Positions 53,116-61,611 of a stretch of 64,000 nt of DNA are shown here, in pieces. The notes under the pieces were generated by a model. It worked only from the letters and a program-made list of their open reading frames with translations, was not told the DNA's origin and searched no databases. This DNA comes from Nitrospirota bacterium. Its GTDB lineage: Bacteria > Nitrospirota_A > Leptospirillia > Leptospirillales > Leptospirillaceae. Position numbers and translations under genes: made by a program. Position 1 is the stretch's first letter, and each line of letters opens with the position of its first letter. The DNA is taken from assembly GCA_021844275.1 (NCBI GenBank), contig JAKBTR010000010.1, positions 10,522 through 74,521 of the forward strand, read 5' to 3'.

Positions 53116-54612
53116 GTGATGATGTGGACGGAAACCCCGGAATCGAGAGACAATCAGTCCGGAATTTCCCTCACCACCACCGACACGAACGAGGAGACAT
53201 CCATTTCATCGATCGTCTGGTTCCGGAACAACCTGCGCCTTTGCGACAATCTTCCCCTCCGGGACTCCGCACGAAGGGGCCCCCTATTGCCCGTGTTCAT
53301 CAACGAAGATCTCTCCGGAACAGAGCCGGAAGGCGCACGCCGATGGTGGAGGGCCAGAAGCCTCGGACGCCTCGACAAATCTCTTTCCCGTCTGGGGGCT
53401 CCGCTCGCATTTTTCCGGGGGGACCCGGCCGTCATCCTCCCCGATCTGGCCATGCAATTGAAGGCCGACCGGATTGTCGCCATGGACGCCGTCGATCCGG
53501 AGGACCGCCGGATACAGGCTCGTCTGGCGGAAGCCCTGGCCAATAGACCGGTGGAGATTCACCGATTTCCCGCCGACTATCTGATCCCCCCTGCCGATCT
53601 CCCGGCGGGGAGAACCTCCCCCTGGAAAGTCTTCACGCCGTTCTGGCGCGCCGCTCAATCCCGTCTTCCCCCGCCCTATCCGCTGCCGACACCCGACCGA
53701 CTCGATGGCATCCCATTCCAGTGCACGGAGTCCCCCGACGATTGGGGATGGGAACCCAAAAGACCGGATTGGGCGGCGGAAATGCGCGCGTTCTGGACTC
53801 CCGGAGAAGAGGGCGCCTTAAACCTTCTGAAAGATTTTCTCGAAAATCGACTGGAGAATTACGCAGTTGGAAGGGACGTTCCGGACGGAAAGACTTCGTC
53901 TTTTCTTTCACCCCACCTCGCCAACGGCGAAATCAGCCCCCGTACCGTCTGGTGGGCGATCGAGAACTCCGGAGCGGTCGGCGCCGACCGGGAAAAGTTT
54001 TTGAGCGAGCTGGGATGGAGGGAATTTTCCGCGCATCTTCTCTGGCATCATCCGGACCTTTCGACGGAACCGCTCCGGAAAGACCTGCCGGAAATGCCCT
54101 GGCGAGAGGACGGATCGTCTCTTTTGGCCTGGCAGAAAGGGCAGACCGGCATTCCCCTGGTGGACGCGGGCATGCGACAACTCCGCCGGCTGGGATTTCT
54201 TCCGAACCGCGTCCGGATGGTGGCGGCCAGTTTTCTGGTAAAAAACCTTCTGGTCGACTGGAGAAAGGGGAGAGAGTGGTTTTCCGACAATCTGGTCGAC
54301 CACGACCCGGCCAGCAATGCCGCCTCCTGGCAATGGATTGCCGGATACGGAGCCGATGCGTCGCCCTGGTTCCGGATTTTCAATCCCGTCCTGCAAGGAG
54401 AAAAATTTGATCCGGACGGGCGCTATGTCAAAGCCTTCGTGCCAGAACTCGCAGGACTCTCCCCACGATATGTCCACCGCCCCTGGACAGCCCCGTCAAC
54501 TCTCCCCGAAAAAGCGGGGATCGGGGAGCAGTCCCCATACCGCAACCCGGTGGTCGACCTCGGATTGTCCCGAAAAAGGGCGCTGGACGCATGGAGCTCT
54601 CTCCGGGGTTGA
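53116..54612 (+). CDS. phrB: Deoxyribodipyrimidine photolyase (cryptochrome/photolyase family)
   Basis: 498 residues. N-terminal antenna-binding Rossmann domain opens with SIVWFRNNLRLCDN (about 31-44); the FAD domain has GIPLVDAGMRQLRRLGFLPN and NLVDHDPASNAASWQWIAG, the class I signature. Repairs cyclobutane dimers with blue light. The first 30 codons (from GTG 53116) lack family similarity and no ribosome site supports them, so the true start may be nearer SIVWF; GAGGAG lies at 53,189-53,194. Confidence 0.9.
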   Translation: MMMWTETPESRDNQSGISLTTTDTNEETSISSIVWFRNNLRLCDNLPLRDSARRGPLLPVFINEDLSGTEPEGARRWWRARSLGRLDKSLSRLGAPLAFFRGDPAVILPDLAMQLKADRIVAMDAVDPEDRRIQARLAEALANRPVEIHRFPADYLIPPADLPAGRTSPWKVFTPFWRAAQSRLPPPYPLPTPDRLDGIPFQCTESPDDWGWEPKRPDWAAEMRAFWTPGEEGALNLLKDFLENRLENYAVGRDVPDGKTSSFLSPHLANGEISPRTVWWAIENSGAVGADREKFLSELGWREFSAHLLWHHPDLSTEPLRKDLPEMPWREDGSSLLAWQKGQTGIPLVDAGMRQLRRLGFLPNRVRMVAASFLVKNLLVDWRKGREWFSDNLVDHDPASNAASWQWIAGYGADASPWFRIFNPVLQGEKFDPDGRYVKAFVPELAGLSPRYVHRPWTAPSTLPEKAGIGEQSPYRNPVVDLGLSRKRALDAWSSLRG

Positions 54613-54633
54613 GAGAAAGCTTTCCCGAGACTC

Positions 54634-55923
54634 TCAGGACGGCTCCGGAGCCTTTTCCGTTTCCTCCCCGTCTGCGAAGAGGACCTTTTTCAGGAGCAGA
54701 TCTCCGTCCACCGATTCCCCCGACAGGGCCATCCCCAAAATCTGGGCGCCGATGACATCCATGGCCAGAATCATGTCCGGACGAACTGTCCGGATCCGGG
54801 CGAGATTCACCCGGTCCCTCACCGACACGACGGTTTTGGCCTCCGTGCCGGAGGCGCGGGCCGCCAGAACGACAAACGCGTTTTCCCCGTCGTTGTCGAG
54901 AAGAGACAGGAGAGCCCGGGCATCCAGGATTCCCGCTTTTTTCAGGATCTCCGTGTCCGCCGGATCTCCTTCGACCTGGTCGACAGCGTTCCACGGGGGT
55001 TCTTCGATACGGCGATCGACGATCAGCGTCACCGGGAGGTTCCGGTCGGTCAGTTCGGCAAAGACATTCGCCGCCAGCCCCCCGGTCCCGACAAGGATAT
55101 AGTGGTTCTTCCGGTTCATCTTCCGGCGCCCTCCCATCAACAGATGTTGCACGCGATCGTTCATCATCGGCAAAACAACAGTGGACAACGACGCGGTAAA
55201 AACGCTGATTCCCAGAATGATCAGGGAGACCACGAACATCCGTGCGTCGTCGGTCTTCGGGACGATGTCTCCGTATCCGACGGTGGCCATCGTCACGACG
55301 GAAAAGTAGAACGCTGTCAGCAAGGATTCGATCGGGGGAGAAAAACCCTTTCCGAGAATGTACGCCCCGAAAATCGCATAACCGAACAGAAGGATGATGC
55401 TGATGACGGAAAAGAGCGTTCCCGTCGCCAGGTTGGATCGGGAAAAATCCCGTCGAAAGAAAAGAAGTCCCGCCAGGAGCAGAATGTCCCCTGCGGCGCG
55501 AAAACTCATATTGCCCCCTGGATACAACAGGATGCCCAGAGAGGCCGAGACCAGCACAAGTGCGACAGACCAGGCGAAGCGAGAACGAAAGAGAAGGCCC
55601 ACCGCCATCAGGATTTCGAGAATGCCGATCAGGCTGTGGGGACCTTTCCCCAGATCGTGGAAGAATTCCGGCAGCGCACGAAATTCCTGGACGGGACTGT
55701 AATGGACGGCTCCCGTCCGAAGGTGTCCGATTTCCGTCAGGAGCGGGTGAAGGTTCCGGAGGCCGAACAGTCCGAGACCGATGGCCAATGGAACATGGGG
55801 AAACCAGATGCGGGCGTGAAAACCGGACAGGGAGGCGGACAGGAACCGGTGTCCGGACGCATCCATTCGGGAGAAAAAAGCCATCGCCCGGCGAACGAAC
55901 TTCCGGAGATTTGTCTCGTCCAT
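54634..55923 (-). CDS. Kch-like potassium channel with RCK domain
   Basis: 429 residues. About six helices (40-260), pore signature TVGYGD (214-219), then a Rossmann RCK/TrkA-N domain opening with YILVGTGGLAANVF (about 272-285). Plan and length match E. coli Kch (417 residues), a voltage-gated-like K+ channel. May tune membrane potential, which is central to acid survival. A second copy of this architecture is not seen here. Confidence 0.88.
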   Translation of the reverse strand: MDETNLRKFVRRAMAFFSRMDASGHRFLSASLSGFHARIWFPHVPLAIGLGLFGLRNLHPLLTEIGHLRTGAVHYSPVQEFRALPEFFHDLGKGPHSLIGILEILMAVGLLFRSRFAWSVALVLVSASLGILLYPGGNMSFRAAGDILLLAGLLFFRRDFSRSNLATGTLFSVISIILLFGYAIFGAYILGKGFSPPIESLLTAFYFSVVTMATVGYGDIVPKTDDARMFVVSLIILGISVFTASLSTVVLPMMNDRVQHLLMGGRRKMNRKNHYILVGTGGLAANVFAELTDRNLPVTLIVDRRIEEPPWNAVDQVEGDPADTEILKKAGILDARALLSLLDNDGENAFVVLAARASGTEAKTVVSVRDRVNLARIRTVRPDMILAMDVIGAQILGMALSGESVDGDLLLKKVLFADGEETEKAPEPS

Positions 55924-56246
55924 CCGTCACCTGTTCCGAAAAAGAAAAACTGTTGACCGGGAAACGTCCCGGAACCCCGCCTATTCTCTCCGGACCTCTC
56001 CTGCTTGGCAAGGAAAATCTCCCGGGTTGAATGTTGACCGGGACAACCGGAAGAGAAGGTCATTCCCCTTCCCCCCGGCCATCACCGGGAGAGTCTCCGG
56101 AAACACCTGTCCTTGCATTCCACTGGAAAAACTTTCGAAGATTCAAATCATCTCGGGATCAGGAGAACGCTCTCCGGGGAGGAATTTCTGATATGTTTTC
56201 CGGAAAATTGCGCCGCAGTCGCACAGTCGAAACAAAAGAGAGAAAA
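55924..56246. other. Gap between kch-like and pirin genes, no gene
   Basis: About 320 bp with no credible gene. GTTGACCGGGA occurs twice (55,951 and 56,031). Holds the kch-like promoter; the pirin terminator follows at 56,247. Confidence 0.45.
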
Positions 56247-56272
56247 AAGGGAGCCCGGAACGGGGCTCCCTT
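56247..56272 (-). terminator. Terminator of the pirin gene
   Basis: Stem AAGGGAGCCC / GGGCTCCCTT with a 6-nt loop; on the minus strand it is followed by a T-run (TTTTTTCTC), 15 bp after the pirin stop. Confidence 0.85.
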
Positions 56273-56286
56273 GAGATTCGTAATGT

Positions 56287-57201
56287 TCAAGAAGGCCTGA
56301 TCATACCCATCCGGCCGTTTCGATAATCATCGATCGCTTCGTGGATCTCCTCCTCCGTGTTCATCACAAAAGGACCATAACGCGCGATCGGTTCTTCGAG
56401 AGGGGTTCCAGCGATCAGGAGAAATTCGCATCCGGTCCCTCCTTCGGGAACGGATACCGTCACCTTTCCATCCCGGTGCTCGAAAATTACCATCTGGTGT
56501 TCAACGGCCCGGGTCTGTTCGCTTCCGAAGTCCCCTTCCCCCTTCACCACATAGGCAAAAACACGGCTTCCTCCAGGAAGGCTCTGATCCAGGACACCGC
56601 CCGCTTCCATCCTGACATGCAGATAGGTGATGGGAATGCGGGTATCGATTACCGCTTTCTTTCCCAGCGACTCTCCGGCGATGACCCGGACCACGGTTTT
56701 TCCGTCCGGACTCGTGGCGACGGGAATCCCTTCCCGGGGAATTTCCTGGTAACGTGGACGGATCATTTTGTCTTTTCGCGGAAGATTCACCCACAGCTGA
56801 AACCCGTGAGCCCGCCCCCCCTTCCGCAGAAACTCCTCTTCCGGCAATTCCGAATGGACGACACCACTGCCAGCCGTCATCCACTGCACGTCACCGGGTC
56901 GCAATTTGCCGGCGTGCCCGGCCGAATCACGATGCTCCATGGCGCCTTCCAGCATGTATGTCACCGTTTCGAATCCCCGATGAGGATGATCCGGCGCTCC
57001 TACTGCCTCTCCGGGACGATAGTTGACCGGTCCCATTTCATCGAGCAGAAGGAACGGGTCAAAATCTCTCAATGCACCTGTCGGAAATGGACGATGAACA
57101 AGAAATCCACCCCCTTCACGGCTGACGACCGAAGAAACAACCCGAATCCCCTTCCGGAATTCCGACAAACGGTCTTTTCCTTCATTGATTGCAGGATTCA
57201 T
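56287..57201 (-). CDS. Pirin-family protein
   Basis: 304 residues in two cupin domains. Metal-binding motif APDHPHRGFETVTYMLEG (about 68-85) and later HSELPEEE hold the His/Glu ligands of pirins. Some pirins act as quercetin dioxygenases, others as redox-sensing regulators. Single gene, ended by its own terminator. An inverted repeat (57,253-57,273) upstream may be its operator. Confidence 0.85.
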   Translation of the reverse strand: MNPAINEGKDRLSEFRKGIRVVSSVVSREGGGFLVHRPFPTGALRDFDPFLLLDEMGPVNYRPGEAVGAPDHPHRGFETVTYMLEGAMEHRDSAGHAGKLRPGDVQWMTAGSGVVHSELPEEEFLRKGGRAHGFQLWVNLPRKDKMIRPRYQEIPREGIPVATSPDGKTVVRVIAGESLGKKAVIDTRIPITYLHVRMEAGGVLDQSLPGGSRVFAYVVKGEGDFGSEQTRAVEHQMVIFEHRDGKVTVSVPEGGTGCEFLLIAGTPLEEPIARYGPFVMNTEEEIHEAIDDYRNGRMGMIRPS

Positions 57202-57252
57202 GCGACTCCCCTCCTCCTATGCTCTCCCCAATTCACCACTCATCCTTTATTA

Positions 57253-57273
57253 ATGTAACAAATTTTATTACAT
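57253..57273. promoter_or_regulatory. Inverted repeat ATGTAA-9-TTACAT upstream of pirin
   Basis: Half-sites ATGTAA (57,253-57,258) and TTACAT (57,268-57,273) separated by 9 nt, in an AT-rich stretch 52 bp before the pirin start. The size and symmetry fit a MarR-type operator; no regulator gene is adjacent. Confidence 0.5.
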
Positions 57274-57335
57274 AATAAAGGGCGGGTCAAGAGATGTCCA
57301 AAGACACAGGACAACAGGAAAGCCCGATGATAAGA

Positions 57336-57412
57336 TGAAAAGACGTGGTCTGATGAAAGTCGGTAAAGACGATACCCTGCAAGGTTTTCCTTGTGGGGTT
57401 ACTGCCCCCTGA
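57336..57412 (+). other. Possible structured leader before slp
   Basis: Two adjacent hairpins, CAAGG/CCTTG (57,380-57,393) and GGGG/CCCC (57,395-57,408), follow CTGATGAAAGTCGGTAAAGA. Lies directly before the slp start. Not recognised as a known riboswitch; may simply be a leader. Confidence 0.3.
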
Positions 57413-57430
57413 ATCTCCAATAAGGAATCA

Positions 57431-57952
57431 ATGGTCCGAACACTTCTCCAGCGAGGAAAATTTTATTTCCTTTTCGCCCTTCTGATCCTTCCGAACTGTG
57501 CGGGGTCGCCCCCTTTTTCTCCCGACCAGATCCGGCAGACAGACACCACGATTCGTCTGTCCCGTCTTCTGGAGTCTCCAGATGATTATGTCGGAAAAGT
57601 GGTGATTGTCGGTGGGGTCATCAACATGGTCGAAAGGCAGGGGATCGTCAACCGGATCTACGTTCAGGCCTACCCTCTCGACCCTTCCTACCATCCGGAC
57701 CGGAAAAGAAAGCCGACGGGACACTTCATGGTGGTCACCGACCAGCCCCTGTCTCCCCATCAGTACGCACCCGGGCATACCATCGAAGTCATCGGCCAGG
57801 TGATGCACGCCCGGAAGATGCCCAACTTCACCGGCGGAACGGAAAAGGTCGTCGTCATCCGGGCCCGGTCCCTGCATGTGCGGACAAGAGTCCCGCCACC
57901 CAACACCGGCGTCGGGTTCGGCTTCGGCTACTACCCCATGATGGGATTCTGA
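57431..57952 (+). CDS. slp: Slp-family outer-membrane lipoprotein
   Basis: 173 residues; signal with lipobox LPNC (Cys23). RLSRLLESPDDYVGKVVIVGGVI is the Slp N-terminal pattern; HTIEVIGQV lies in the C-terminal half. Slp proteins are starvation- and acid-inducible outer-membrane lipoproteins. Ends in a Gly/Tyr-rich tail (GVGFGFGYYPMMGF). Single gene before tRNA-Gly. Confidence 0.82.
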   Translation: MVRTLLQRGKFYFLFALLILPNCAGSPPFSPDQIRQTDTTIRLSRLLESPDDYVGKVVIVGGVINMVERQGIVNRIYVQAYPLDPSYHPDRKRKPTGHFMVVTDQPLSPHQYAPGHTIEVIGQVMHARKMPNFTGGTEKVVVIRARSLHVRTRVPPPNTGVGFGFGYYPMMGF

Positions 57953-58088
57953 CTGGAGGCTGCCGTTCCTCCGATAATCTGCCCTTCGGAGACTTGATTC
58001 CCGACGCTCAACTCCAGTATTCTTTCCAGAGCAGTCGGAATTGTCCTCCCGGATACCTTACCAGGTCATCCTCGTTTTCTTCTGATTT

Positions 58089-58163
58089 GCGGGAATAGCT
58101 CAGCGGTAGAGCATCGCCTTGCCAAGGCGAGGGTCGCGGGTTCGAATCCCGTTTCCCGCTCCA
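58089..58163 (+). tRNA. tRNA-Gly (anticodon GCC)
   Basis: 75 nt with CCA encoded. GCGGGAA pairs with TTCCCGC, the anticodon loop is TTGCCAA (GCC), and the T arm has GGTTCGAATCC. Island 2 begins directly after it. No second copy of its 3' end is seen before the window end. Confidence 0.97.
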
Positions 58164-58209
58164 TATTTTAAGCCATTTACAAAAATATCCACCATCGAAA
58201 ATTGAATTT

Positions 58210-58228
58210 TGGGACAAAAATGGGACAA
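58210..58228 (+). repeat. TGGGACAA pair at the left end of island 2
   Basis: TGGGACAA at 58,210 and 58,221, 11 bp apart, between tRNA-Gly and the integrase. Same geometry as the TGCCATA pair of island 1, so probably arm-type sites of the related integrase. TATTTTAAGCCATT near 58,164 also resembles the first bases after attL of island 1. Confidence 0.55.
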
Positions 58229-58267
58229 TTCCTCTGGATCTTCTTTTCAAATCTCCGGAGGAATGTT

Positions 58268-59346
58268 ATGGCGACTTTTTTTAAACGCGGTCCATATCAG
58301 TGGCAGGTCAAGATCCGTCGGAAGGGCTCCCCGGTCCAGACAAAGACGTTTAATACTCGGGCCGAAGCCGAAGCTTGGGCTAGATTGCTCGAAGGAGAAA
58401 TGGACCGGGGGGCTTTCGTCTCCCGGAAGGAAGCCGAGAACACAACTCTGGAAGAAACCCTGACCCGCTATCAAAAAGAGATCAGCGAGAACAAGAAGGG
58501 CGCTTACCAGGAGTCTCGCCGGATCGAAACTTTCAAGAATCACAAGATTGGAAAAAGATTTTTGTCTACGATCCAGGGGAAGACCATCGCGGAATTCCGA
58601 GATGAACGCTTGAGTAAAGTTTCAGAAGCGACCGTCCGAAGGGAACTGGTCATCCTTTCCAACCTTTTCGAAATTGCCCGAAAAGAATGGGGGAATGGGG
58701 GATGGAAGGGCTCACGAATCCCGTTCGGAGTGTCAATCTGCCTTCCGGAAGAGGAAACGAAAGAGAACGCCGTCTGACGGAAACCGAGGAAAAGGCTTTG
58801 CTGGAAGGATGCAAAGAGTACGGCGGGGAGATTCACAGTATCGTCGTTTTTGCGATCGAAACGGCAATGCGGCGATCTGAGATCGCAAACATGGTGTGGG
58901 ACAACGTAGATCTCAAGGAAATGGTTGTCAGACGCGTTGGCGGAAAAAACAATTCTTTCAGGACGGTTCCGCTGTCCGATCTTGCCGTTGGGATACTGAA
59001 ATCGATGCCAAGACAGTTGAGCGGGAAAATCTGGGCTATGGAAGATCAGTCGATCACGCACGCTTTTGTCCGGGTACGTGATCGATCGAGGAAAGCTTAC
59101 GAAAAAGAATGCGAGGGAAGGAGGACCGAACCTGATCCTGCTTACCTGGTCGATCTGACTTTTCACGATCTACGGCACGAAGCGACATCAAGACTTGCCA
59201 AAACATATCAGGTTCACGAGTTGGCTAAGGTCACGGGACACAAGGATCTTCGGATGCTGATGAGGTACTACAATCCCACCGGAAAGGAATTAGCTCTGAA
59301 AATGCGAAAAGGTCCTATATTGAAGGCCGAGGATCTTGCAGAGTAG
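58268..59346 (+). pseudogene. int: Tyrosine integrase of island 2, broken by an 8-bp duplication
   Basis: Starts ATG 58268 after GGAGGAA and reads RGPYQWQVKIRRKG as in island 1. The frame breaks at 58,685-58,700, where GAATGGGG is present twice in tandem; removing one copy restores EWGMEGLTNPVRSVNLP and the whole catalytic domain (R of RRSEI, HDLRH, GHK, Tyr of RYYNP). The tail ends LKAEDLAE, as if a second integrase tail had been added. Inactive as read, or phase-variable. Confidence 0.88.
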
Positions 59347-59352
59347 GATGAA

Positions 59353-59547
59353 GTGAACGATCGGCGAAGATATTGGATAGACCTTCTGAAGGGTATCGGG
59401 ATTGGATCGTTTGTGGCCGGCCTGGTCAAATTCGAGTTCACTCACGACCATCATAACCGTCTGATGGCTTTGACACTGATCGGTTTCGCGGTTATCATTT
59501 GGTTTGTAGGGTATGTTTTTGTTGTGAAAGGAGACAATAATGTCTGA
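59353..59547 (+). CDS. Small two-helix membrane protein (64 aa), island 2
   Basis: 64 residues: a polar N-terminus, helix 1 (about 11-27), a His-rich loop (THDHHN), helix 2 (about 36-57), and a KGDNNV end. GTG start 59353 lies in the integrase-tail repeat, as for the 63-residue protein of island 1, whose plan it shares. Overlaps the following 33-residue gene by 8 nt. Function unknown. Confidence 0.6.
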   Translation: MNDRRRYWIDLLKGIGIGSFVAGLVKFEFTHDHHNRLMALTLIGFAVIIWFVGYVFVVKGDNNV

Positions 59548-59641
59548 TTATATGTGGCTTCTTGCTGCTCTTGCTATCGTATCTGTGGCTCTGGGGGTTA
59601 TGGGGTACGATGCTTTTTACCGCCACCCAAAACATCGATAG
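59540..59641 (+). CDS. 33-residue single-helix membrane protein
   Basis: ATG 59540 follows AAGGAGACAAT, a good ribosome site, inside the end of the 64-residue gene. One helix (about 5-24) and a basic, His-containing tail (YRHPKHR). Similar plan to the 34-residue protein of island 1 and the next gene. Too short for routine gene calling. Confidence 0.55.
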   Translation: MSDYMWLLAALAIVSVALGVMGYDAFYRHPKHR

Positions 59642-59649
59642 AAGCAAGA

Positions 59650-59769
59650 ATGGCAATCAGTCCGAGTGAATCCTTCATTATCATCGTTGGGGGCACAATC
59701 CTTATCTTTGGATCGTTCGTTCTTTATGCCTTGTTCCATCATGATAACCATAAGAAACACCCTCGATAG
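59650..59769 (+). CDS. 39-residue single-helix membrane protein with His-rich tail
   Basis: ATG 59650, eight bases after the previous stop. One helix (about 9-28), then FHHDNHKKHPR. Shares I.P..S.IIIVG and G..LY..FHH with the 34-residue protein of island 1 (20,764-20,868). The frame continues upstream, but the start here matches the homologue. Function unknown. Confidence 0.6.
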   Translation: MAISPSESFIIIVGGTILIFGSFVLYALFHHDNHKKHPR

Positions 59770-59805
59770 TTCCCAATCCCCTTCTTTGAGAGGTCGCAAT
59801 TTGTG

Positions 59806-59852
59806 ACCTCAAAACTTCCTCTTCGGATTAATTCGTATCATGATTCGATTTT
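59806..59852 (+). repeat. 47-bp direct repeat, left copy
   Basis: Aligns over its full length with 60,451-60,497; both end in CGTATCATGATTCGATTT. The two copies bracket the hicB remnant, an integrase-tail copy and the coiled-coil gene. Confidence 0.7.
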
Positions 59853-59987
59853 GTGTTGCTCCGGGACAAGCTCCTGTCTCCCCGCACCCAGCGGGTGGAC
59901 ACGACGGCCATGGAAAAGCACGTGCCTATCCAACGATGTCTCGGGCCCGGTTCAAAAACGATATCGGGTTCTTGCCCAGCTGATCAA

Positions 59988-60155
59988 GATGGGTGCTCCG
60001 CATGGGGAGAAGCACGTGATGAGGCTCTAAGTGAGGTCGAAACGGCCATCGGTCTTTGGCTGGAAGCGGCCAAGGAAATGGGCCATCAGATCCCCATTCC
60101 CAATCATCGCTATACTCATCTGAGGGCAGAGGATTTGGTGGAGAGGATGAAATGA
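59988..60155 (+). pseudogene. hicB: hicB-type antitoxin remnant joined to an integrase tail
   Basis: From 59,988 the frame reads GCSAWGEARDEALSEVE and AIGLWLEAAKEMGHQIPIP, the core and end of HicB antitoxins. The N-terminus and hicA are missing. The same frame continues into YTHLRAEDLVERMK, the integrase tail, which is foreign to HicB. A decayed fusion marking an old recombination event. Confidence 0.6.
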
Positions 60156-60208
60156 CCGGATTTGAAATAGTCCCCTTCTTCCCGTAGAATGGCATCAAAG
60201 GAGAAAAA

Positions 60209-60436
60209 ATGGCCTCATCAATGGAAGCAATCCAGAAGATCCTCCAGGAAACTATTGCGCCGAGTGTTAGCCGCATTGAAATCGAACTGGCTGGCGTTAA
60301 GGCCGATGTCAAAGCTCTCCAGTCGGAAATCAGGCGTTTGGATGAGCGGATCAACCACCTTGACGATAAACTGACCACTGCCCTTGAAATCCGGGAACGC
60401 TTGGCCGCCCTCGAAGCAAGGATGGCAACTCACTGA
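60209..60436 (+). CDS. Small coiled-coil protein (75 aa)
   Basis: 75 residues, almost all one coiled coil with heptads (IEIELAGVKADVKALQSEIR and RLDERINHLDDKL). AAAGGAGAAAAA precedes ATG 60209. It lies between the integrase-tail/hicB fusion and the second 47-bp repeat. Such short coiled coils occur in mobile elements as phage-like or plasmid accessory proteins; the role is unknown. Confidence 0.6.
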   Translation: MASSMEAIQKILQETIAPSVSRIEIELAGVKADVKALQSEIRRLDERINHLDDKLTTALEIRERLAALEARMATH

Positions 60437-60450
60437 CGTTCCAATTGGCC

Positions 60451-60497
60451 ACCTCAAACTTTTCCTCTCCGGATGATTCGTATCATGATTCGATTTG
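60451..60497 (+). repeat. 47-bp direct repeat, right copy
   Basis: Pairs with 59,806-59,852. The copies are 645 bp apart. It overlaps the 3' end of the minus-strand regulator gene. Confidence 0.7.
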
Positions 60498-60761
60498 TCT
60501 TTTCCTCTCTTCCCATCGTTTCTCCTGGACCGTCCGGATTTCTTTCTGATATCGGCTCTCGGCTTCTTTCAGGAGTCGGGCCACGACTTCCGACCCGGTA
60601 CATCCCCATGCTTCCTGAAGGTCCTCCAGAACGAACTTGTCTGAAAGCTGGAGGGAAAACTGCATCAGCTTGAGCGCATTCACCCCGTCGATGGCTTCAC
60701 GGCGTTTTCGGGAGGCTCGGGCCCGTTCATTATCCGACTCCCATAGCTTCTTTCTCCCCAT
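60483..60761 (-). CDS. Small basic helical regulator of island 2 (92 aa)
   Basis: 92 residues: a very basic N-terminus (GRKKLWESDNERARASRKRR), then helices (LQLSDKFVLEDLQEAWGCTG). Similar plan to the 95-residue protein at 20,869 in island 1. It faces the twin operator-like sites at 60,784-60,824, so probably represses its own gene and the plus-strand side. No firm family. Confidence 0.5.
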   Translation of the reverse strand: MGRKKLWESDNERARASRKRREAIDGVNALKLMQFSLQLSDKFVLEDLQEAWGCTGSEVVARLLKEAESRYQKEIRTVQEKRWEERKRQIES

Positions 60762-60783
60762 CCGACCCCTCCTTTTTTAAATA

Positions 60784-60824
60784 GTATCATGATTCGATAT
60801 AGATATAGTGTCATGACTCGGTAT
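60784..60824. promoter_or_regulatory. Twin operator-like sites upstream of the 92-aa regulator
   Basis: GTATCATGATTCGATAT (60,784-60,800) and GTGTCATGACTCGGTAT (60,808-60,824), 24 bp apart; each centres on TCATGA. The first matches the core of the 47-bp repeats. Likely operators of the adjacent regulator. Confidence 0.55.
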
Positions 60825-60874
60825 GAAGTCAAGGGTTTTCCGATGCAGTTGGAGAACCAGTGCAACTCCGCCCC

Positions 60875-60960
60875 CTCCGGACTGAAGTGCCGGGTCGGAG
60901 ACCAGCGCAGCGCACAGAGACCGCAAAAGTCTCGGTGTCGCAAGCGGAAGGCGCGAGGGA
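60875..60960. other. 86-bp conserved non-coding element, copy 2
   Basis: Ungapped alignment to 28,914-28,999, about 85% identity by eye. The same inverted repeat GAGAC-7 nt-GTCTC is kept, and the strongest identity runs through GCAGCGCACAGAGACCGCAA. Here it lies about 80 bp upstream of the Panacea-type antitoxin gene. Confidence 0.55.
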
Positions 60961-61038
60961 AGGTCCCTCTTTTAGAAGCGAACGTCGTATGATAGAGTCA
61001 AGTAAATTGGCTAAATTGGCAGAAATGAGGGGTTCTAA

Positions 61039-61608
61039 ATGTCTCCACTTGGGAAAAAGGCGGTAAGGAAAGAGCGCGTCAGTCAAGAACGACTGAAGAC
61101 GCTTGTTCTCTATATTTGCTTCCTTGCAAAGGATCCTTCCGTCCTCGGCGCTACGAAACTCAACAAGATTCTTTGGTACAGCGATGCCTTGTCCTATCGG
61201 GATCGAGGGGAAAGCCTGACCGGCGAGACCTACATCAAGCATTTCTATGGCCCCGTTCCAAAACATATCGATTCCATCGTGCAGAAATTGCAAGATGAAA
61301 AAAAGCTGGCCGTCCGAGAGGCGGATGTCTGGGGCTATCCAAAAAAAGAATTCTTCGCTCTTTCCAAACCGGAACTGTCGGGCTTCGATCCCGAAGAAAT
61401 AAGCATCGTCAATGAAGTCGCCAACTATATCTTCGATCGGCACACAGCTTCTTCGATCAGTTTTCTCTCTGACGACGGAATCTGGGAATCGGCGGAATTG
61501 GGAGAAGAAATACCTGTTTTTGCCTTTCTGGCTTCGGAATTGGGAGAGATCACCTCGGAAGACATGTCCTGGGCCAAGAAAAAGCTTTCTGAATCAGTTC
61601 GCCAATAA
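61039..61608 (+). CDS. Panacea-domain (SocA/DUF4065) antitoxin
   Basis: 189 residues. TKLNKILWYSDALSYRDRGE and TYIKHFYGPVP are the Panacea/SocA signatures; EEISIVNEVANYIF follows. Panacea proteins are antitoxins of the PanAT systems, paired with varied toxins. ATG 61039 lies after GGGGTTC without a strong ribosome site. The gene is four bases upstream of the toxin-like gene. Likely stabilises the island. Confidence 0.75.
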   Translation: MSPLGKKAVRKERVSQERLKTLVLYICFLAKDPSVLGATKLNKILWYSDALSYRDRGESLTGETYIKHFYGPVPKHIDSIVQKLQDEKKLAVREADVWGYPKKEFFALSKPELSGFDPEEISIVNEVANYIFDRHTASSISFLSDDGIWESAELGEEIPVFAFLASELGEITSEDMSWAKKKLSESVRQ

Positions 61609-61611
61609 GCT

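Noticed and set aside
54428..56011. A 527-codon minus-strand frame over the photolyase end and channel gene
   Set aside because: Arg/Pro/Gly-rich shadow of the Kch-like gene in another frame.
57350..57380. Hammerhead ribozyme (CTGATGA present)
   Set aside because: The required GAAA after stem II is not found; it reads GATA, and closing stems are weak.
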